A stretch of 64,000 nucleotides of DNA, taken from NCBI GenBank assembly GCA_963580455.1, contig OY756957.1, forward strand, positions 1,059,001-1,123,000, given 5' to 3'. The notes beneath the pieces were generated by a model. It was given only the letters and a program-made list of their open reading frames with translations, searched no databases and had not been told where the DNA came from. A program made the translations under genes and the position numbers. This document shows positions 1-12,349 of the stretch, piece after piece; position 1 is the stretch's first letter, and the number at the start of each line of letters is the position of its first letter. Origin of the DNA: Euonymus europaeus (Eukaryota > Streptophyta > Magnoliopsida > Celastrales > Celastraceae).

Positions 1-402
1 GAATAGTTTCAAAAAGTTGTGCTTCTATTATTATCTATTGAAAATAATGGAGTGTACTTTAGCCAAACTCATGTTTATGTTTTGTAAGGTGCATGAAAAC
101 TTAACGGTCCGAATTTAAATTAATATCAAATTTGTATGTAGCATACGCAAGTCATTCTCGATCAAACAAAAAAGTTGCAGTGTGTACAATGGATTAATCT
201 TATGTTTCTGATCTTAAACAAAAAGCAATAAAAAGAAACTGTATTGGCATCGATGCAGAATGTAGTGTGTGTTATAATTTTAGGTTTGAAGATATGATTT
301 ATGAGCAAATCCTTCATCGGAGAAGCACTAGTTGCTTTCAAGCTTCATCAACAAGTCCTGGCAAGTGTGCGTTTATTTGTTTGGTGGAAGGTGACGAAAA
401 TG

Positions 403-639
403 TGGGCCCCGAAAGTGGGTGTGAAACACGGAGTTCCAAATGGGCCATGATTGAAGGGCCCACAATTGTAAGTGGGCCGACCCTTCACTCACCTTTATGG
501 CTCTTTATCAAATGGCCGAGATGGACGTGTGGGCCACGTCTTGGGCAAGGCAAAGCAAAACTCGCAAAGGCAAAAGTGCTAAAATGCTAATGGAGGACAG
601 TGGTACGTCCCATCAATTTCGCAAAACAGTAATTGGGCC
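403..639. promoter_or_regulatory. Cluster of TGGGCC (site II-type) motifs
   Basis: Six TGGGCC/GGCCCA hexamers occur within about 240 bp (403, 441, 457, 473, 530 and 634). This motif is known as site II, a TCP-factor target in promoters of plant housekeeping genes. No convincing coding sequence lies beside it in this window, so it may belong to a gene beyond the left edge. The rest of 1-1635 shows only AT-rich DNA and short open frames without protein character. Confidence 0.4.
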
Positions 640-1635
640 CGCCAACCACCTGAACATGTTTTCTCTTTTATTTTTATAGAAAACGATACGGTGCTAAACT
701 TTTGGACCTCAAGAAACACGCAAATATGATTTATTGGATGTGTGAAAGAAAGTCTTTGACATTTAAAACAACCGTTTATTGTTTTTTCACATCGTGTTTG
801 AATGTCTTTGAGTATCCGTACATTAGAACTTTCTTGCAAAACTGTATTTTCATCTCCCCGGCCTCTCGAAATTCCCTTCTTATTGGATTGGACGAGAAGG
901 GTGAAGATTTTCCTTTTTCTTTTTTCTTGTACTGATTGCCCTTTAGGGATGAAGATGTAGTTGAAGCCTCTCAATTAATTAAGTTGTACAGTTGAATTAT
1001 ATAATTTGGGTTGTTTGGTGGCGGATCTAACCAAAATTCACGAGTCTGTGTTTGAATTTTTAGACTAACAGCCCATTTAATGCAAGTTAGTCAAGGTGAG
1101 TTATTTATTTGGCCGGTTCGGTTAGTCGTCCCAATATAAAATGTCTCAAAAAATTTCATAACCTTATGTAACCTCATAGACAATATCTCTATTGAAATAT
1201 TTTTGGAATGTTGTTTTATTACGATACTTAACAATGTCGTATTTGCCATGCTCAAGTTTGGATCTTGCCTAACTGTCCTACAAGATTTTCTGCTATCAAA
1301 AAAATATATAGAGGTTCGAAGTGTCACGCGTTAAATGTAAATCTAAATTCAACTTATTTTGTCGTTGGGTGAGATTTTCGTATGCACAAAAGTCCTCCAC
1401 GTCGCACTACCCTTGATGCGGCAGCTTTTCCCTTGCCACTCTGGAAGCTATATATCTCAGACGTGGAAGCGTGGAACAACGGAGAGACTTCAAACCTCTC
1501 TAATTTGCAAAATGGTGAGACATCATGCATAGGATCAAATCACAAATATTCCACGAAAATAAAAATCTCTAATTGATCATTGTGGTCTCTCTCATTAGGG
1601 ACACATACATCCCATCACACTTTGTGAAATATTAA

Positions 1636-2183
1636 GAGTATGTTTGGATATTGTTTTTGTTTTTAATAATTAAAAACGATTTTGAGTATAGTTTTTAAAA
1701 ACAGTTTTTAAAATGAATGAAGTGTTAAAAATTCATTTGGCTTATGTTATTTGTAAACTGTTTTCTAAATAAAAAATACAAAGTTTAGACACAAAATAAG
1801 ATTAGTTATATAATATAACAAGAAGAGTAATGAACAATGACGGAAAGTAAATCAAATAAATTTGGAGAGATAATGAAGAAGAGACAAGGGAGAGAAGAGT
1901 TGGAGAGAGAAGAAATGAGAGAGAAGAGATCGTAACAACTAATGAGAAAGGGAGGAAGAAGTAGAGCAAGAGGAAAAAAATGAATTTCAATTTATTCACA
2001 AAAATGCCACCAATCCATTTTCAAAATTCTCCAAAACATGATTTAGTTGTTTTCGATTTTCTGTTTTCAAAAACACAATTCTGAAAAACTGTTTTCAAAA
2101 ACTGTAACACCCAAATGAATTTTCATCCAATTTTCTATTTTGAAAAACAAAAATAGTTTTAGAAACATGTTCCAATCACACTC
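1636..2183. mobile_element. PIF/Harbinger (Tourist)-like MITE
   Basis: The left end GAGTATGTTTGG is an imperfect inverted repeat of the right end CCAATCACACTC (10 of 12 positions), and the adjoining T-rich/A-rich stretches also pair. Both ends are flanked by TAA (1633-1635 and 2184-2186), the 3-bp target duplication typical of PIF/Harbinger elements. The interior is AT-rich with a purine-rich GAGA tract at about 1815-1990 and has no coding capacity. The class assignment is inferred from ends and duplication length. Confidence 0.6.
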
Positions 2184-2186
2184 TAA

Positions 2187-3069
2187 TTATGTATTTCACT
2201 CTCATATATATCCTTCTTATGGACCCCAACTACCTCCATCTCTAGCTCTCCTTCAGATAAGAATATGTTCTTAATTAATTAATTAATAGATAAAGGGTAA
2301 GTTAAGTACATTCTAATGAATAAATGAATGTCAATAAAATTACATCACCTACTATAAAACATTCTTTTATGGACAGCTTAGTGGGTTTGCGGAATCATTC
2401 ATCTTTATCTTTTAATTATGTATCTAATAAAAGGAATTAGGATAATATAAATGTTGCTTAAGTTTTTTCTTCAACTCCACTCTTGGGAAGAAGAAAGAAC
2501 AATACGACATCTCCTCCCTAAAAAGTGATTCATATTTGGATTTCTCCTTTTTTTTATGAAAAGACAATTTCACCCATGGCTCAAGGAGATAATTGAAGGG
2601 CAGAGTGAGTCAATGAGAGAGGAAGGACACATCTACCAAGCTAACTAGTACAAAAAAACACTAAAATATTACAATTACATATATGCAATGTAATAGGTTA
2701 AGTTTTAATCATAATGAAACCATGACTATGTTTATTAAAAAACCACTCCAAACATGATTAGTATGATATTTTCCGTCATAAGTTGGTACAAAATTATTCT
2801 CGTGTCATCCACAAAATATCTTTAGATTAAAAAAACACAAGTAACTTAACATTTGTTTTTATACCACTCGATTGAATTTTGTCAATTAGATGTGAGACTA
2901 CGAGTGTTGATAATATAAACCGCATGCAATGTGTATAAATACGGAAATACGCACTCACATACAAAAAATACAGATCGACAACATGACAGGCCCAAGCCCG
3001 TGACCCAATCAAAAAGGACAAAAAAAAAAAAAAAAGCGCTCTCTCACACACAGGCTAACTAATCCAGCC
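2187..3069. other. Intergenic, promoter-proximal DNA of the GDU gene
   Basis: No gene was seen. The stretch is AT-rich, has a short TTAATTAA-type repeat near 2270-2290 and a poly-A run near 3017-3034 just upstream of the GDU promoter. Confidence 0.5.
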
Positions 3070-3077
3070 TATAAATA
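3070..3077 (+). promoter_or_regulatory. TATA box of the GDU gene
   Basis: TATAAATA lies about 95 bp before the start codon at 3172, so transcription should begin near 3100. This spacing suits an intronless gene with a short leader. Confidence 0.6.
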
Positions 3078-3171
3078 GCAGCTTCACCTTCCCTGTTTGT
3101 CCAGGTTCCACTGAATCAAAATCAATAGAATTTTATTTACATACAATAAAAACAGAGCAGGAAGGAAAAAC

Positions 3172-3684
3172 ATGAGGTCCCTCAGCATCTACAGCACAAC
3201 TACTTCAACAAAGGAATTACCACCATCATCTCTCTCACTATCACCCCCATCAACACCTGTCCCACAACAACAACGCTCGCCGTGGCACTCTCCGGTGCCG
3301 TACCTCTTCGGAGGGCTAGCAGCTATGTTGGGTCTCATTGCGTTTGCTCTCTTGATTCTCGCTTGTTCCTATTGGCGGCTCTCTGGTCGATTAGAAGACG
3401 ACGAAAATGGGGATCAACAGAGAGATCTTGAGAATGGGAAAGAGAGCGGAGATTGCGCTGAAAAGGCAGTAAAGGTCTATGAGGAGAAAATTCTGGTTAT
3501 AATGGCAGGCGACGAGAAGCCGACGTTCTTGGCCGCGCCTTCGACGATAAGAACTATGTCGTTTGCTGACAAGAACGAAAGGAGTGAACAGAGCAAAGAA
3601 GCTAAAACAGAGAGCAGTAGTGAAAAAACAGTGGAAGAAGAAGAAGAAAGTGGCACCAATCATCATCAAACAGAAACACATTGA
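3172..3684 (+). CDS. GLUTAMINE DUMPER (GDU) family membrane protein
   Basis: The single exon encodes 170 aa. GDU proteins are small plant-specific single-pass membrane proteins that stimulate amino-acid (notably glutamine) export and interact with a RING ubiquitin ligase. Visible here are a proline/serine-rich N-terminus ending in a WHSPVPYLFGG segment, one hydrophobic helix at about residues 46-68 followed by a C-S-Y-W boundary, and the family-defining VIMAG motif at 109-113, continuing into DEKPTFLA. The C-terminus is acidic and glutamate-rich. The length is slightly above most Arabidopsis members (roughly 100-160 aa). The lack of introns fits the family. The gene lies upstream of the COL gene on the same strand, as GDU5 does beside COL4 in Arabidopsis (recalled), so it is probably the GDU5 orthologue or a close paralogue. 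Localisation to the plasma membrane is inferred from the family. Confidence 0.93.
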   Translation: MRSLSIYSTTTSTKELPPSSLSLSPPSTPVPQQQRSPWHSPVPYLFGGLAAMLGLIAFALLILACSYWRLSGRLEDDENGDQQRDLENGKESGDCAEKAVKVYEEKILVIMAGDEKPTFLAAPSTIRTMSFADKNERSEQSKEAKTESSSEKTVEEEEESGTNHHQTETH

Positions 3685-6240
3685 GAAGACCCAACAAAAC
3701 CAGTGAGCTGATTCCCTCTCTCCTTGAAGAAAGAGAGAAAAATTTGCCTTTATTTTACTTTCCTTTTTCAGGCTTCTGGCTTGTTTTCTTTAGCTAATCG
3801 GGAAATGTAAATTTCGGTGAGACTTCTTCACTTTCCAGCTAATTCTAGCAGTCTATTCTAACTACTATTTACCTACTTTTTTCACTTAGAAATCATGCAT
3901 ATACAGTTGAGCAATCGGCCTTTATGTCTTGTGCAATCATAGCAAAGATAGAGTTGAAATTAATTAAAGCTAATAACATGACCCAATTGAACTAATTGAA
4001 ACGTCTCCTGTGCATCCATAAACAGAGAAAAAACAGAGTAATCAACGTAATCGTGAGGTTAAACAAGAGATTATCTGCGATGGGTTGAACCCAATCTAAA
4101 TCGTCTGATGGGATTCCGAATTATGTAAAAGTTGTATGATATATTCAAATAATATGATGATTGATGGAATAATCTTTTAGAGAAGACATTCTTAATTCAC
4201 TTCTGAGAGCTAATGGAGAATAAAGTTAATGCATTGAAAAGGAAAATGACTTGAGAGACATATTCTTGAAAACAAGGATCACTTTCATTGCTCGCCACCG
4301 AAATCGGTCGCCGGCGAAATGCTCCAGCAACAGGTGGTCGGTTAGAGGGCGCATTTATGTAGTGGCGGCACGAAAAAACATGAGGTCAGTCTACAGTGTT
4401 ATTTCTCGGGGTGTGAGAGCACGACACATGTACAGATTTTATCGGGAGTAGTTGGTTGAAAGCAACGTGTGAGAGTTTTAAGGAAAACAGCTGGGACGCG
4501 GCGACGCGAAGCTATGTGAGTTTCAGAAATAATGCCACGTTTCCATAGAAATTCAAGGGAAGGTTGCGTGGGTTTATGATAGTAGGATGCGAGCGAAACT
4601 GTGTACAGATTTCAATGGCAGCCAATATTCACCACTTGATCCTTTGAATTTCCTCCCTAATCGAACCGTTATGATTGTGCTTGAAGTTGATGGTTTGCAG
4701 GCCTTTTTTTTTTTGGGTAGAAATGATAAAAAAATGCTCCTGTAATTGCTTCATGCTTTAATGTTGATAATAGATTAAACAAATGTTATTGTTGACATAA
4801 ATCTAATTTGGATCCAATGCCTTTCAATATATAATCACGACTACACTTAACAGTAGCCACGTACAACCACTCAGCAAACTAAGAGACTAAGACTAGAAAT
4901 ATCAAGGACTGGTAGGAGAAAGACGGGTTGGGGGAGTGCCGATGCAGGTGTGAACAGGTTAATAATGTGAATCATAGGATCTTGATAATAAGATTTGCAC
5001 CGTCAATCATTTTTCATTTGACTTTTGAAATCACTAAGTAAATTCTTCTTTAAAGTAACAATTTTCATTTTCCCCATCTTTCTCCAAGTTACTTATGCCT
5101 TGCTTTTCTTTATCTCAGAATTGAAGGCTACGTCAAGCTGGGGATGGGTCTGGGTTCTCTCCATCCTAGTGAAAATGAAGCTTATAGCGCAACTCCCTTA
5201 GAAGCGTATGGGTGTATAGCTCGATTCCGTGGAAGAAGAGGCGTGGTTGCACATATTTAAAATTAGTGTCTGTGTTTGTGATAAGAGATCTAACAGGGAT
5301 AAGAGAGATCTAAGAGGCTGAAGATCTGAAAATATGAAAACAGATCAGAGACATCAAGCCGTTGAAGATCCAAAGTCCATACAACTATTTATCTCACACA
5401 CCAAGACAGGGCTTTGACCGAGAGAATCATCAAGAACACCTAGTCGATATCAAAGTTTTAATAAAAAAACCCGATCTTTGAACAAAAAAGGAAGAACTTG
5501 AAAGGGTCTACAAGATTAATCAAAGCCTTGTGATTGTATTGTTTGTTTCACAGTGTTCTTAGAATTAGAGGGACAGATGAGGAAGAAGAGAGATGATTGA
5601 GGCGAGAGGTGAGGAGATAAGTAAAATAAGAGTGTTTTTATTAAAATTAAATTATAACCATCAGATTAATAAGCAAATCATCCAACAGTTGTTATGTCGA
5701 AACCGGTGCACTAATGCACCGGCACTCCACCAGGTCCGAGAAAGACAAATGGAGAATCTATCTCTCCATCGAAGGAACTCACTTCCTTAGCCGGTTCTTC
5801 AATTCTTCCAAAAGCTGATTTCTCCTTTGTTCAGGGCCTTCTTTAAGCTACTAGAGTTCACCTCAGTGGCACATGAGACCTTGAACGAGCCGCTTTGAAA
5901 TTTTGAATCATTTAATCCTTTTGGGCCAACATGTATCTGATGGGCTTCAAGGCACTATCCTTTTGCGACAATGAGGCCCCCTACCTTTCGAGTTCGCCCA
6001 CCTGCAATTAAAGTCTCGGCCCATTTGTGTTTTTTTTGGAGAAATTAAAAATCAACAGCGAATAAAAAACAAAATTGCATGCCAGCGTCTCCTCTCCTCT
6101 TCTAAATCCCTTTCTAGGACAGATGAATTTCCAACATGAATTTGCCCATCCTTGTGGGCCCCTTCCCCCATTCAACACCAGCCACAACAATAGTCAAGCA
6201 GGCTTGGGAGCCCATGCAAACGTCCAAAATGTAAACACCA
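3685..6240. other. Intergenic region between GDU and COL genes
   Basis: No gene was recognised. Short open frames at 4251-4451 and 5593-5790 have no protein character. The region holds the GDU 3' UTR, purine-rich stretches around 5280-5600, and a short perfect hairpin at 5703-5722. Confidence 0.5.
5703..5722. repeat. Short perfect inverted repeat (8-bp arms)
   Basis: CCGGTGCA and TGCACCGG are separated by CTAA, giving a 20-bp perfect stem-loop. It stands out from the surrounding AT-rich sequence. It could be the end of a degraded foldback element or a chance palindrome; no partner arm was found. Confidence 0.4.
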
Positions 6241-6242
6241 TC

Positions 6243-6454
6243 GGCCCATTCCTCATGGAGCCCACATTTGGCTAAGCTTATTCCACGTGTTACCTTCTTA
6301 GTCGTTTATCCATGATCTCCCCGGTCCATCCGGATAAAATAATCGCCCATACAAGTCATCAAAGTATCAAACGCTATTCATCAAAAAAAAAAAAAAAGTA
6401 TCAAACGCTAGAAATGAGAGAGAGAGAGAGAGGGGAAGTTGCAATACAGTAGAA
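6243..6454 (+). promoter_or_regulatory. COL gene promoter and leader: GGCCCA, G-box, GA repeat
   Basis: A GGCCCA site at 6243 and a perfect G-box core CACGTG at 6284-6289 lie 170-210 bp before the COL start codon. A short GA microsatellite (about 6416-6433) sits in the presumed leader. G-boxes are bound by bHLH/bZIP light-signalling factors, which suits a light-responsive COL gene. Direct regulation is an inference. Confidence 0.45.
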
Positions 6455-7512
6455 ATGGCGTCTAAGTTATGTGAGTCGTGCAAATTGACGTCGGCAGCCC
6501 TGTTCTGCAGAGCTGACTCAGCGTTTCTGTGTCTCAACTGCGACTCGAGGATTCACGGCGCGAACAAGCTCGCTTCTCGGCACGCTCGGGTATGGGTATG
6601 CGAGGTGTGCGAGCAAGCGCCGGCTCACGTCACGTGCAAGGCGGACGCGGCTGCACTCTGTGTCACGTGTGACCGAGACATCCACTCCGCAAATCCACTC
6701 GCTAGGCGCCATGAGCGCGTGCCTGTTACTCCCTTCTACGAAGAAATTATTTCTGCCGTCAAGCCCAGTGTTGCTGCTGCTAACACCATCAACAACTTCC
6801 TCGACGATCGCTACTTTACCGACATCGATGCGGAAGCTGAAGTTAGCAGGGATGAGGCGGAGGCCGCCTCGTGGCTGCTTCCTAACCCTCCGAAGGCCGT
6901 GGAGAGTCAGGATCTGAATACTGGACAGTATGCGTTCTCGGATATAGATCCATTGCTGGACTTCGATTATGGGCCTCCGGTGGATCCGAAATTGGAAGAG
7001 CAAGGGCAAAACAGTTCCGGTACCGATGGAGTTGTCCCCGTCCAAAGCGAAAACTTTAACGCCGCTCCCATGGTGAACAACCACTGCTTCGCTTATGGCT
7101 ACAGCACTCGTCCGTGTCTCAGTAAAAGCGTAAGCATTTTTCTTACAAGAACTTCTTCAGTCATGTATCACAATAATTCAATCAAAACAATACATCTGAT
7201 TCTTTACTTCCCTTGCAGATTTCTTCTTCGTCTCTTGACGTCGGAGTTGTTCCTGACGGAAGCGCCATGACAGTGTCGTCGGCGGGGAATCAGACGCCGC
7301 AGATATCGTCGGCAGACAGGGAGGCCAGGGTTATGAGGTACAGAGAGAAGAGGAAGAACCGAAAGTTCGAGAAGACGATCCGATACGCGTCACGTAAAGC
7401 TTATGCAGAGACGAGGCCACGAATCAAAGGAAGGTTTGCGAAGCGGTCGGGAATAGAAGTGGAAGTGGTGGATCGGAGTATGTACGGATTCGGTGTGGTT
7501 CCGTCGTTTTAG
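6455..7512 (+). CDS. CONSTANS-LIKE (group I) B-box/CCT transcription regulator
   Basis: There are two exons, 6455-7129 and 7219-7512. The donor GTAAGC and acceptor TTGCAG join in phase 0, giving 322 aa. Two tandem B-box zinc fingers occupy about residues 6-48 and 49-91, each with the full Cys/His/Asp ligand pattern. A middle acidic region follows, and a CCT domain spans about 258-301 with the basic R-Y-R-E-K-R-K core. The protein ends in a VP-type tail (GVVPSF), and the segment just after the intron reads V-G-V-V-P-D-G. Two B-boxes, one intron placed before the CCT domain and the VP tail define group I COL proteins, nearest COL3/COL4/COL5 by feel. Such proteins act in the nucleus in light and flowering responses and bind the COP1 ubiquitin ligase through the VP motif. 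Reading through the intron would give an artefactual frame ending at 7270. Confidence 0.93.
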
Positions 7513-8326
7513 TAGTTAATAATCTTTGTACTAATTGTAATATGATGATGTTAATTAATCGTTGCATTTTTGTTGTAATTGATTTCCCTTTTTACCCCTC
7601 TCGCTGGGATGCCAGTGTTGTTTAGGGGCAGGGCGATGTATATGTATATAGTTAAGGTGGAGGTGTTTGATCGATGGAAATATGATACTAACCTTCGATT
7701 TTATATACTTTTTGCATACATAAGGGATTTTTGCAATTTTTGTTTGTTCTAAATCAACGACTTCCGATTAAATAGAGGAAAACGTCCATAAAACTTCATT
7801 CTTGTGCAGGCTACGCCCAATTGATAATATGATACTTCCCGTTGCGGGGGGCCTCTCCCTTCGATTTCGTAAAATATATGTGTTCTAAGTCCTTAAGTAA
7901 TGAGATAATTGCTTGGTCTCTCTAAGGGAGGACGACGAAGATATATATATATTGGTTTACCCACTTTCGGAGTCCGTATTATGCGTATATATGTGCATAT
8001 ATATATATATATATGTGCATATATATATATATATATGTAGTTGATATGAGGTACATCATATACGATTTCTCCAGGCTCTTACATATTCACGCATGCAGAT
8101 TTCTGGGCTTCTAGCTACACCGAGGATCCAAGTACAAAAGTTACTCAAGTAGTCATATTATGCTTGAGGCTGATAATAAGCAAATAAGCAATACACATTA
8201 GCAGCCCGTTAAGGTTTCTTCATTTTCTATCAATGACAGTGCGATGCTACTGTAATCACCGAATTTTAATGCATTTTTTTTCTCCATTAGGAGAAAATAA
8301 ATCCCATTCAATGCTGCAATGCTTAC
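7513..8326. other. Convergent intergenic region with TA/TG microsatellites
   Basis: This is the 3' UTR space between the COL gene (+) and the PP2C gene (-). Two alternating ATATATAT/GTGCATAT tracts lie at about 7985-8038. No coding sequence was seen. Confidence 0.6.
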
Positions 8327-11300
8327 CTACCGAGAACCACTGAGAGAGGAACCAGCCTGATTCACCAAGAAACGAACAACAACACAAGTGATATTGTCAG
8401 CACTGCCTCTCTGGTAGGCCTCCTGCAGCAGCCTCTTTGCTGCCTCCTCTGGGTCCTGTATCGGCTTGATCATTGCAACAGCCTCCTGAGGAAAAAGATA
8501 AAACATCAGAGAAAGTTATAGTTAACGACTGTTGATTCAATGTTATGAAAAGTACTGTACATGATGACGACATGATTTCAATCAGAGGTAATTCCTATTA
8601 TGGGAATTTTAAGGTAAATGAGAAGGAACTTGGATTCCGAAGTCACATAATCCGCCCTCCATTATGAAAATACATTATGACGATGGGAGAAATTCAATAA
8701 AAGGAACCTCGTTTGTGACGACATCCCACAATCCATCACTTGCAAGGATAAGAAACTCAAGAGAGCTGTCAACCTTTTCCTCCTGCAATGTCCATACAGA
8801 GACCATCAGGCAAGGTATGCTCATTAATTAGCACCAAGACATCCTGATCGTTTCAGTTGAAAAGATAACAAATAAGCCCTTTCAAAATAGGTCATTCAAT
8901 CATGTGAGAGCATGTTCCCAAATCCCAACTTGTGAAGAGGAAAATCTTCAATAGAGACATAAATCCGGAAATCATATGGAATAATTAATTGGACATAGCC
9001 CAAAAAGGTTTATGAATTTCAGAGACCCAAATTGGTTGCCAAAATAAACTAGTGTTTCAGAAATTTAGCATAGTTCAAACAAAGACTTAAATTCATATTT
9101 CATAACAAATACATAAGATGATGATGAAACAAGGGAAAATTTATCATTTTGAGGACCTGCTTACTCTCCCGGTGAATCTAACAAATGCATAAACCAAATC
9201 AAAAGTTGACTTGAGCACTAGCTCCCTAAAGTTAAAATCAGACCTGAATTTCTGGATCAGCAACAACATACTGCTTCAAAAGCTTATCACCAAAAGCTCG
9301 AGAGACAGCAAGAACACCACCAACTCTCCAAGTTCCTGTCAAAATAATTCAAGAGCAGACAACTAATCAACCAGAAGCTCTGATAAACAGAAAGCCAACC
9401 GATAGATAAAGCAGTACACTTGACCAAATGCCCTTACCAGCCCACATTACAAATCCTCCTGCATCCTCAATCCGTTGCCGCTCATCGGTTTGGTCAGGTT
9501 TGTGGTCTCTAGAAACAGCAATAGCTGCATGAAAGAAAAAGGTGAACAAAGTTCTTAAATAGCACAGCCTATCAGCACATCACTACCAAAAATGTACATT
9601 ACTTTAAGAAACAAAGAGAGAGCCAAGAAAGATTAAGATTACTACCATTGCCACCTCTGCAGATAACTGCTCTGGAATCCCCGACATTGGCAACAAGCAG
9701 ACGATTACCAACAAGGATTGCAGTAGAAGCTGTAGATCCAGCATCCCTATTTTGATTATTTTCCGACTTCAGAAATTCTGAGTCTGTATGGTTATATGCA
9801 TCAGCTGCAATAAGATAAATAAAGTTAGCTAGCTGAAGGACACATTTATATATCAATGAAAAAAATTATGGCAGAAAATTAACTTTATGATGGGCCATGC
9901 AATAAAGGTGGGACCAAAAAAACAATAAAAGAGAAGAAACTGGAGCCATAAGAAAGATAAAACCTATAGCAGATTTAGTATCAGAAATGAACTTCGGATG
10001 ACTGATCAGATTACTGAAAAGATTCTGTTTCACATATTCAGCAGCTCGAGCACCCCCATGTCCTGAATAAAACACAAAACAATAATTTGCTGAGTACGCT
10101 GTATGCCTCCAAATGAAAATTCCAACAAACACGGTGAAATGGTGTTTAAACTGTTCAATTTCGGTAAGCAAAAAGATGTATTTAGATGATTGCCAACAAA
10201 GAAACAGTTGTCGAATAACCTCATAATAAGAAAAGTATACATAGTTAAAAACACATTATGCAAACGACATCAGTGCAAAAATCCCAATATACCATACTAG
10301 ATCAATCATCACAAGCCAATAAAGACCCCTTGAAGACGACTTCAACTCTTCAAGCACTGCAACCACATTGGGGGGCAGATAAGAAATCTGCGTGAAACCC
10401 ATTTGGCAACCTTTTCCTAGTTAAATTTATAATAACCAAGCAACAAGTCCAACCTAGTTGGGATTTAATATCATCCAAGGAATACTGGAGTCGAGCATAC
10501 AACAGCGGGAGAGTATAAAACACAAAGGAAAATATGAATGGGGAAATGCTAAGGGAAGTCAAAGAGACACAATTAGCAGGTCCTACTTCAAAAGCGCACA
10601 ATGATATCTATCAACATCAAAACTAATGAGAAACTATCTCCATAAATTTATTGGACTCACATCCATTGACAACCAATAGTGGTATGCTTTATGTTATATT
10701 TCAAACGTCCTTGTTCTATCTTCATATCATTCTCAAGAGAAGTTCAACACTGAGGACAATATGTTAAAAATTGATGTGTGTGCGCATATGTGAGAGAGAG
10801 ACAAGAGAGAGAGAGATATACCATCAAAAACTCCAAACAGACCAACCATCTCTCCATCAACACCATCAATTCTTGTCTCATAAAAATCTTCCATTGAAGC
10901 TCTTTTCCCCGGTGAGCTTGCATATCCATATCCAAACCTTCCGTTCTGACTGTTCCAGAAAAAAATAGCAACCTTAGTATGGATAAGTCTTTCAGCATAA
11001 AAAAAATTGAACATTAACTCGAGGGAAATGCCATATATTAGCATTTGCCAGCCTCAGAATTTCAAATAATATACATAACACTTTTTGGCCACACTAGTCA
11101 ACAAACAAAAAACCATACTTATTAGCACATTAATCTGATGCTCAAAATTGCACTCAACAATAACAAAACTAGTAATCCCATTTCATATCATATCTTCTCG
11201 CATGTGGCAACACATCCAAAACGCATTCACATGTTTCAGAAAATCAAAATATATAATTCCTAACAATCATATCAATTCAGTCTATTTTATCTCTTGCATC

Positions 11301-11860
11301 TTTCTTAATTGAAACCTTATGCTACGCCAATAAGGATTGTCCCCCATACAACTTGCACCGAAGACCGAAATAAAAGGCTCCTCTACATCATAATTCAGGA
11401 AGAAGAAGCACAATATTTTACTTTTCAAGTTTACAACATAAAATTCCTGATCAATTAAAGTCTGTTCTATCATACATGTAAAACAATACTTACATAGTCA
11501 TTATAATTGATACAAGCAACATGATTACGATGTTATAATTTTAGGTAACGAAAATCCAGATGCAACAATATGAATTCAAATCTAAAGTAAATAAGGCCAT
11601 AGATTCAGCACCAAGTAGTGGTCAACAAACATACCACAATCTTACATGCATAACTAATACTCTATTCACAGATTTTACTTTTTAGATAAGCATAAACATT
11701 GAAGAAAAGATATCTAAACAGAATATAAACTTCAACAGATCTAAGTTAGATCATCTCACAAAAAGATCGATAGAATTAACCTGAGGCCACCGCCGCTTAC
11801 AGGCCCATCCTCAGCATGAACCTGACTTGATGACGATAAGACGGAATTGAGATAGCCCAT
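8327..11860 (-). CDS. Protein phosphatase 2C (PPM type), WIN2-like
   Basis: Eight exons on the minus strand join to 879 nt (292 aa): 11860-11781, 10949-10822, 10062-9964, 9804-9646, 9524-9438, 9335-9244, 8782-8708 and 8485-8327. All have GT-AG borders. The product is a Mg/Mn-dependent Ser/Thr phosphatase. Visible motifs are the [12 protein letters not shown] opening motif with a metal-binding glutamate-aspartate, FGVFDGHGG (about 66-73), [17 protein letters not shown], the RDHKPD loop, [15 protein letters not shown] (about 229-237) and a closing GSADN. All expected acidic metal ligands are present. Similarity by eye is closest to the Arabidopsis WIN2/At5g24940 clade (group F). The protein is about 20 residues shorter at the C-terminus than WIN2 as I recall it, because the frame stops within a splice-donor-like sequence. 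The role is probably in defence or stress signalling by analogy; cytosolic, since no targeting signal is seen. Confidence 0.93.
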
Positions 11861-11868
11861 GGTTCTTG

Positions 11869-12172
11869 CTGAAAATCAAAACTGTCCACTTCTTATGCTC
11901 TTTGATCAAAATTAAAAACAAAACAACACAGACTACGCAGCAACAACAACAATAGTGCTACTCTAGCATGACAGTGACCTTCAAAGACAAAAGCACTTCA
12001 CGAATTATCGAGATTGACCTGGAGAAACACGTAAATTTCAAATTCAACAATAATGCACAGATCTTAACATTCTTAAAACGCATGAACATCACATAATCCA
12101 GCGAAACATCGAACGTCCAATTAAATTAAAATCTTACCAAAAAAATCAAAGAGAGGGTAAGAGAAAGAGTAC
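11869..12172 (-). other. Intron in the 5' leader of the PP2C gene
   Basis: On the minus strand CTTCAG|GTACTC (donor at 12172) and a TTTTCAG acceptor ending at 11869 frame a 304-bp intron. It finishes 8 nt before the start codon. Leader introns of this size are common in plant signalling genes and often raise expression. It is inferred from splice signals only. Confidence 0.55.
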
Positions 12173-12349
12173 CTGAAGAAGAGAAGAAAACCGAAAAGGC
12201 ATTAGAGAAAAAGGAACAATCACAGAGGCTTAAAAGGCGTTAAAGATAGAAAACGACGAGAACGAGAAGAGGAAAGTTGCCGTTCCAGAAAGGAAAGCTA
12301 GAGAGAGAAGGGGATAAGAACGGAAGGGAAAACCAGAGATGATTCTTCG

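Noticed and set aside
267..974. Overlapping open frames on both strands near the left end
   Set aside because: Compositionally random, no recognisable motif; the region looks like promoter DNA.
6518..7084. Antisense open frame of 188 codons across the COL gene
   Set aside because: It is a shadow of the GC-rich COL exon on the opposite strand, with no domain and no own splice or promoter signals.
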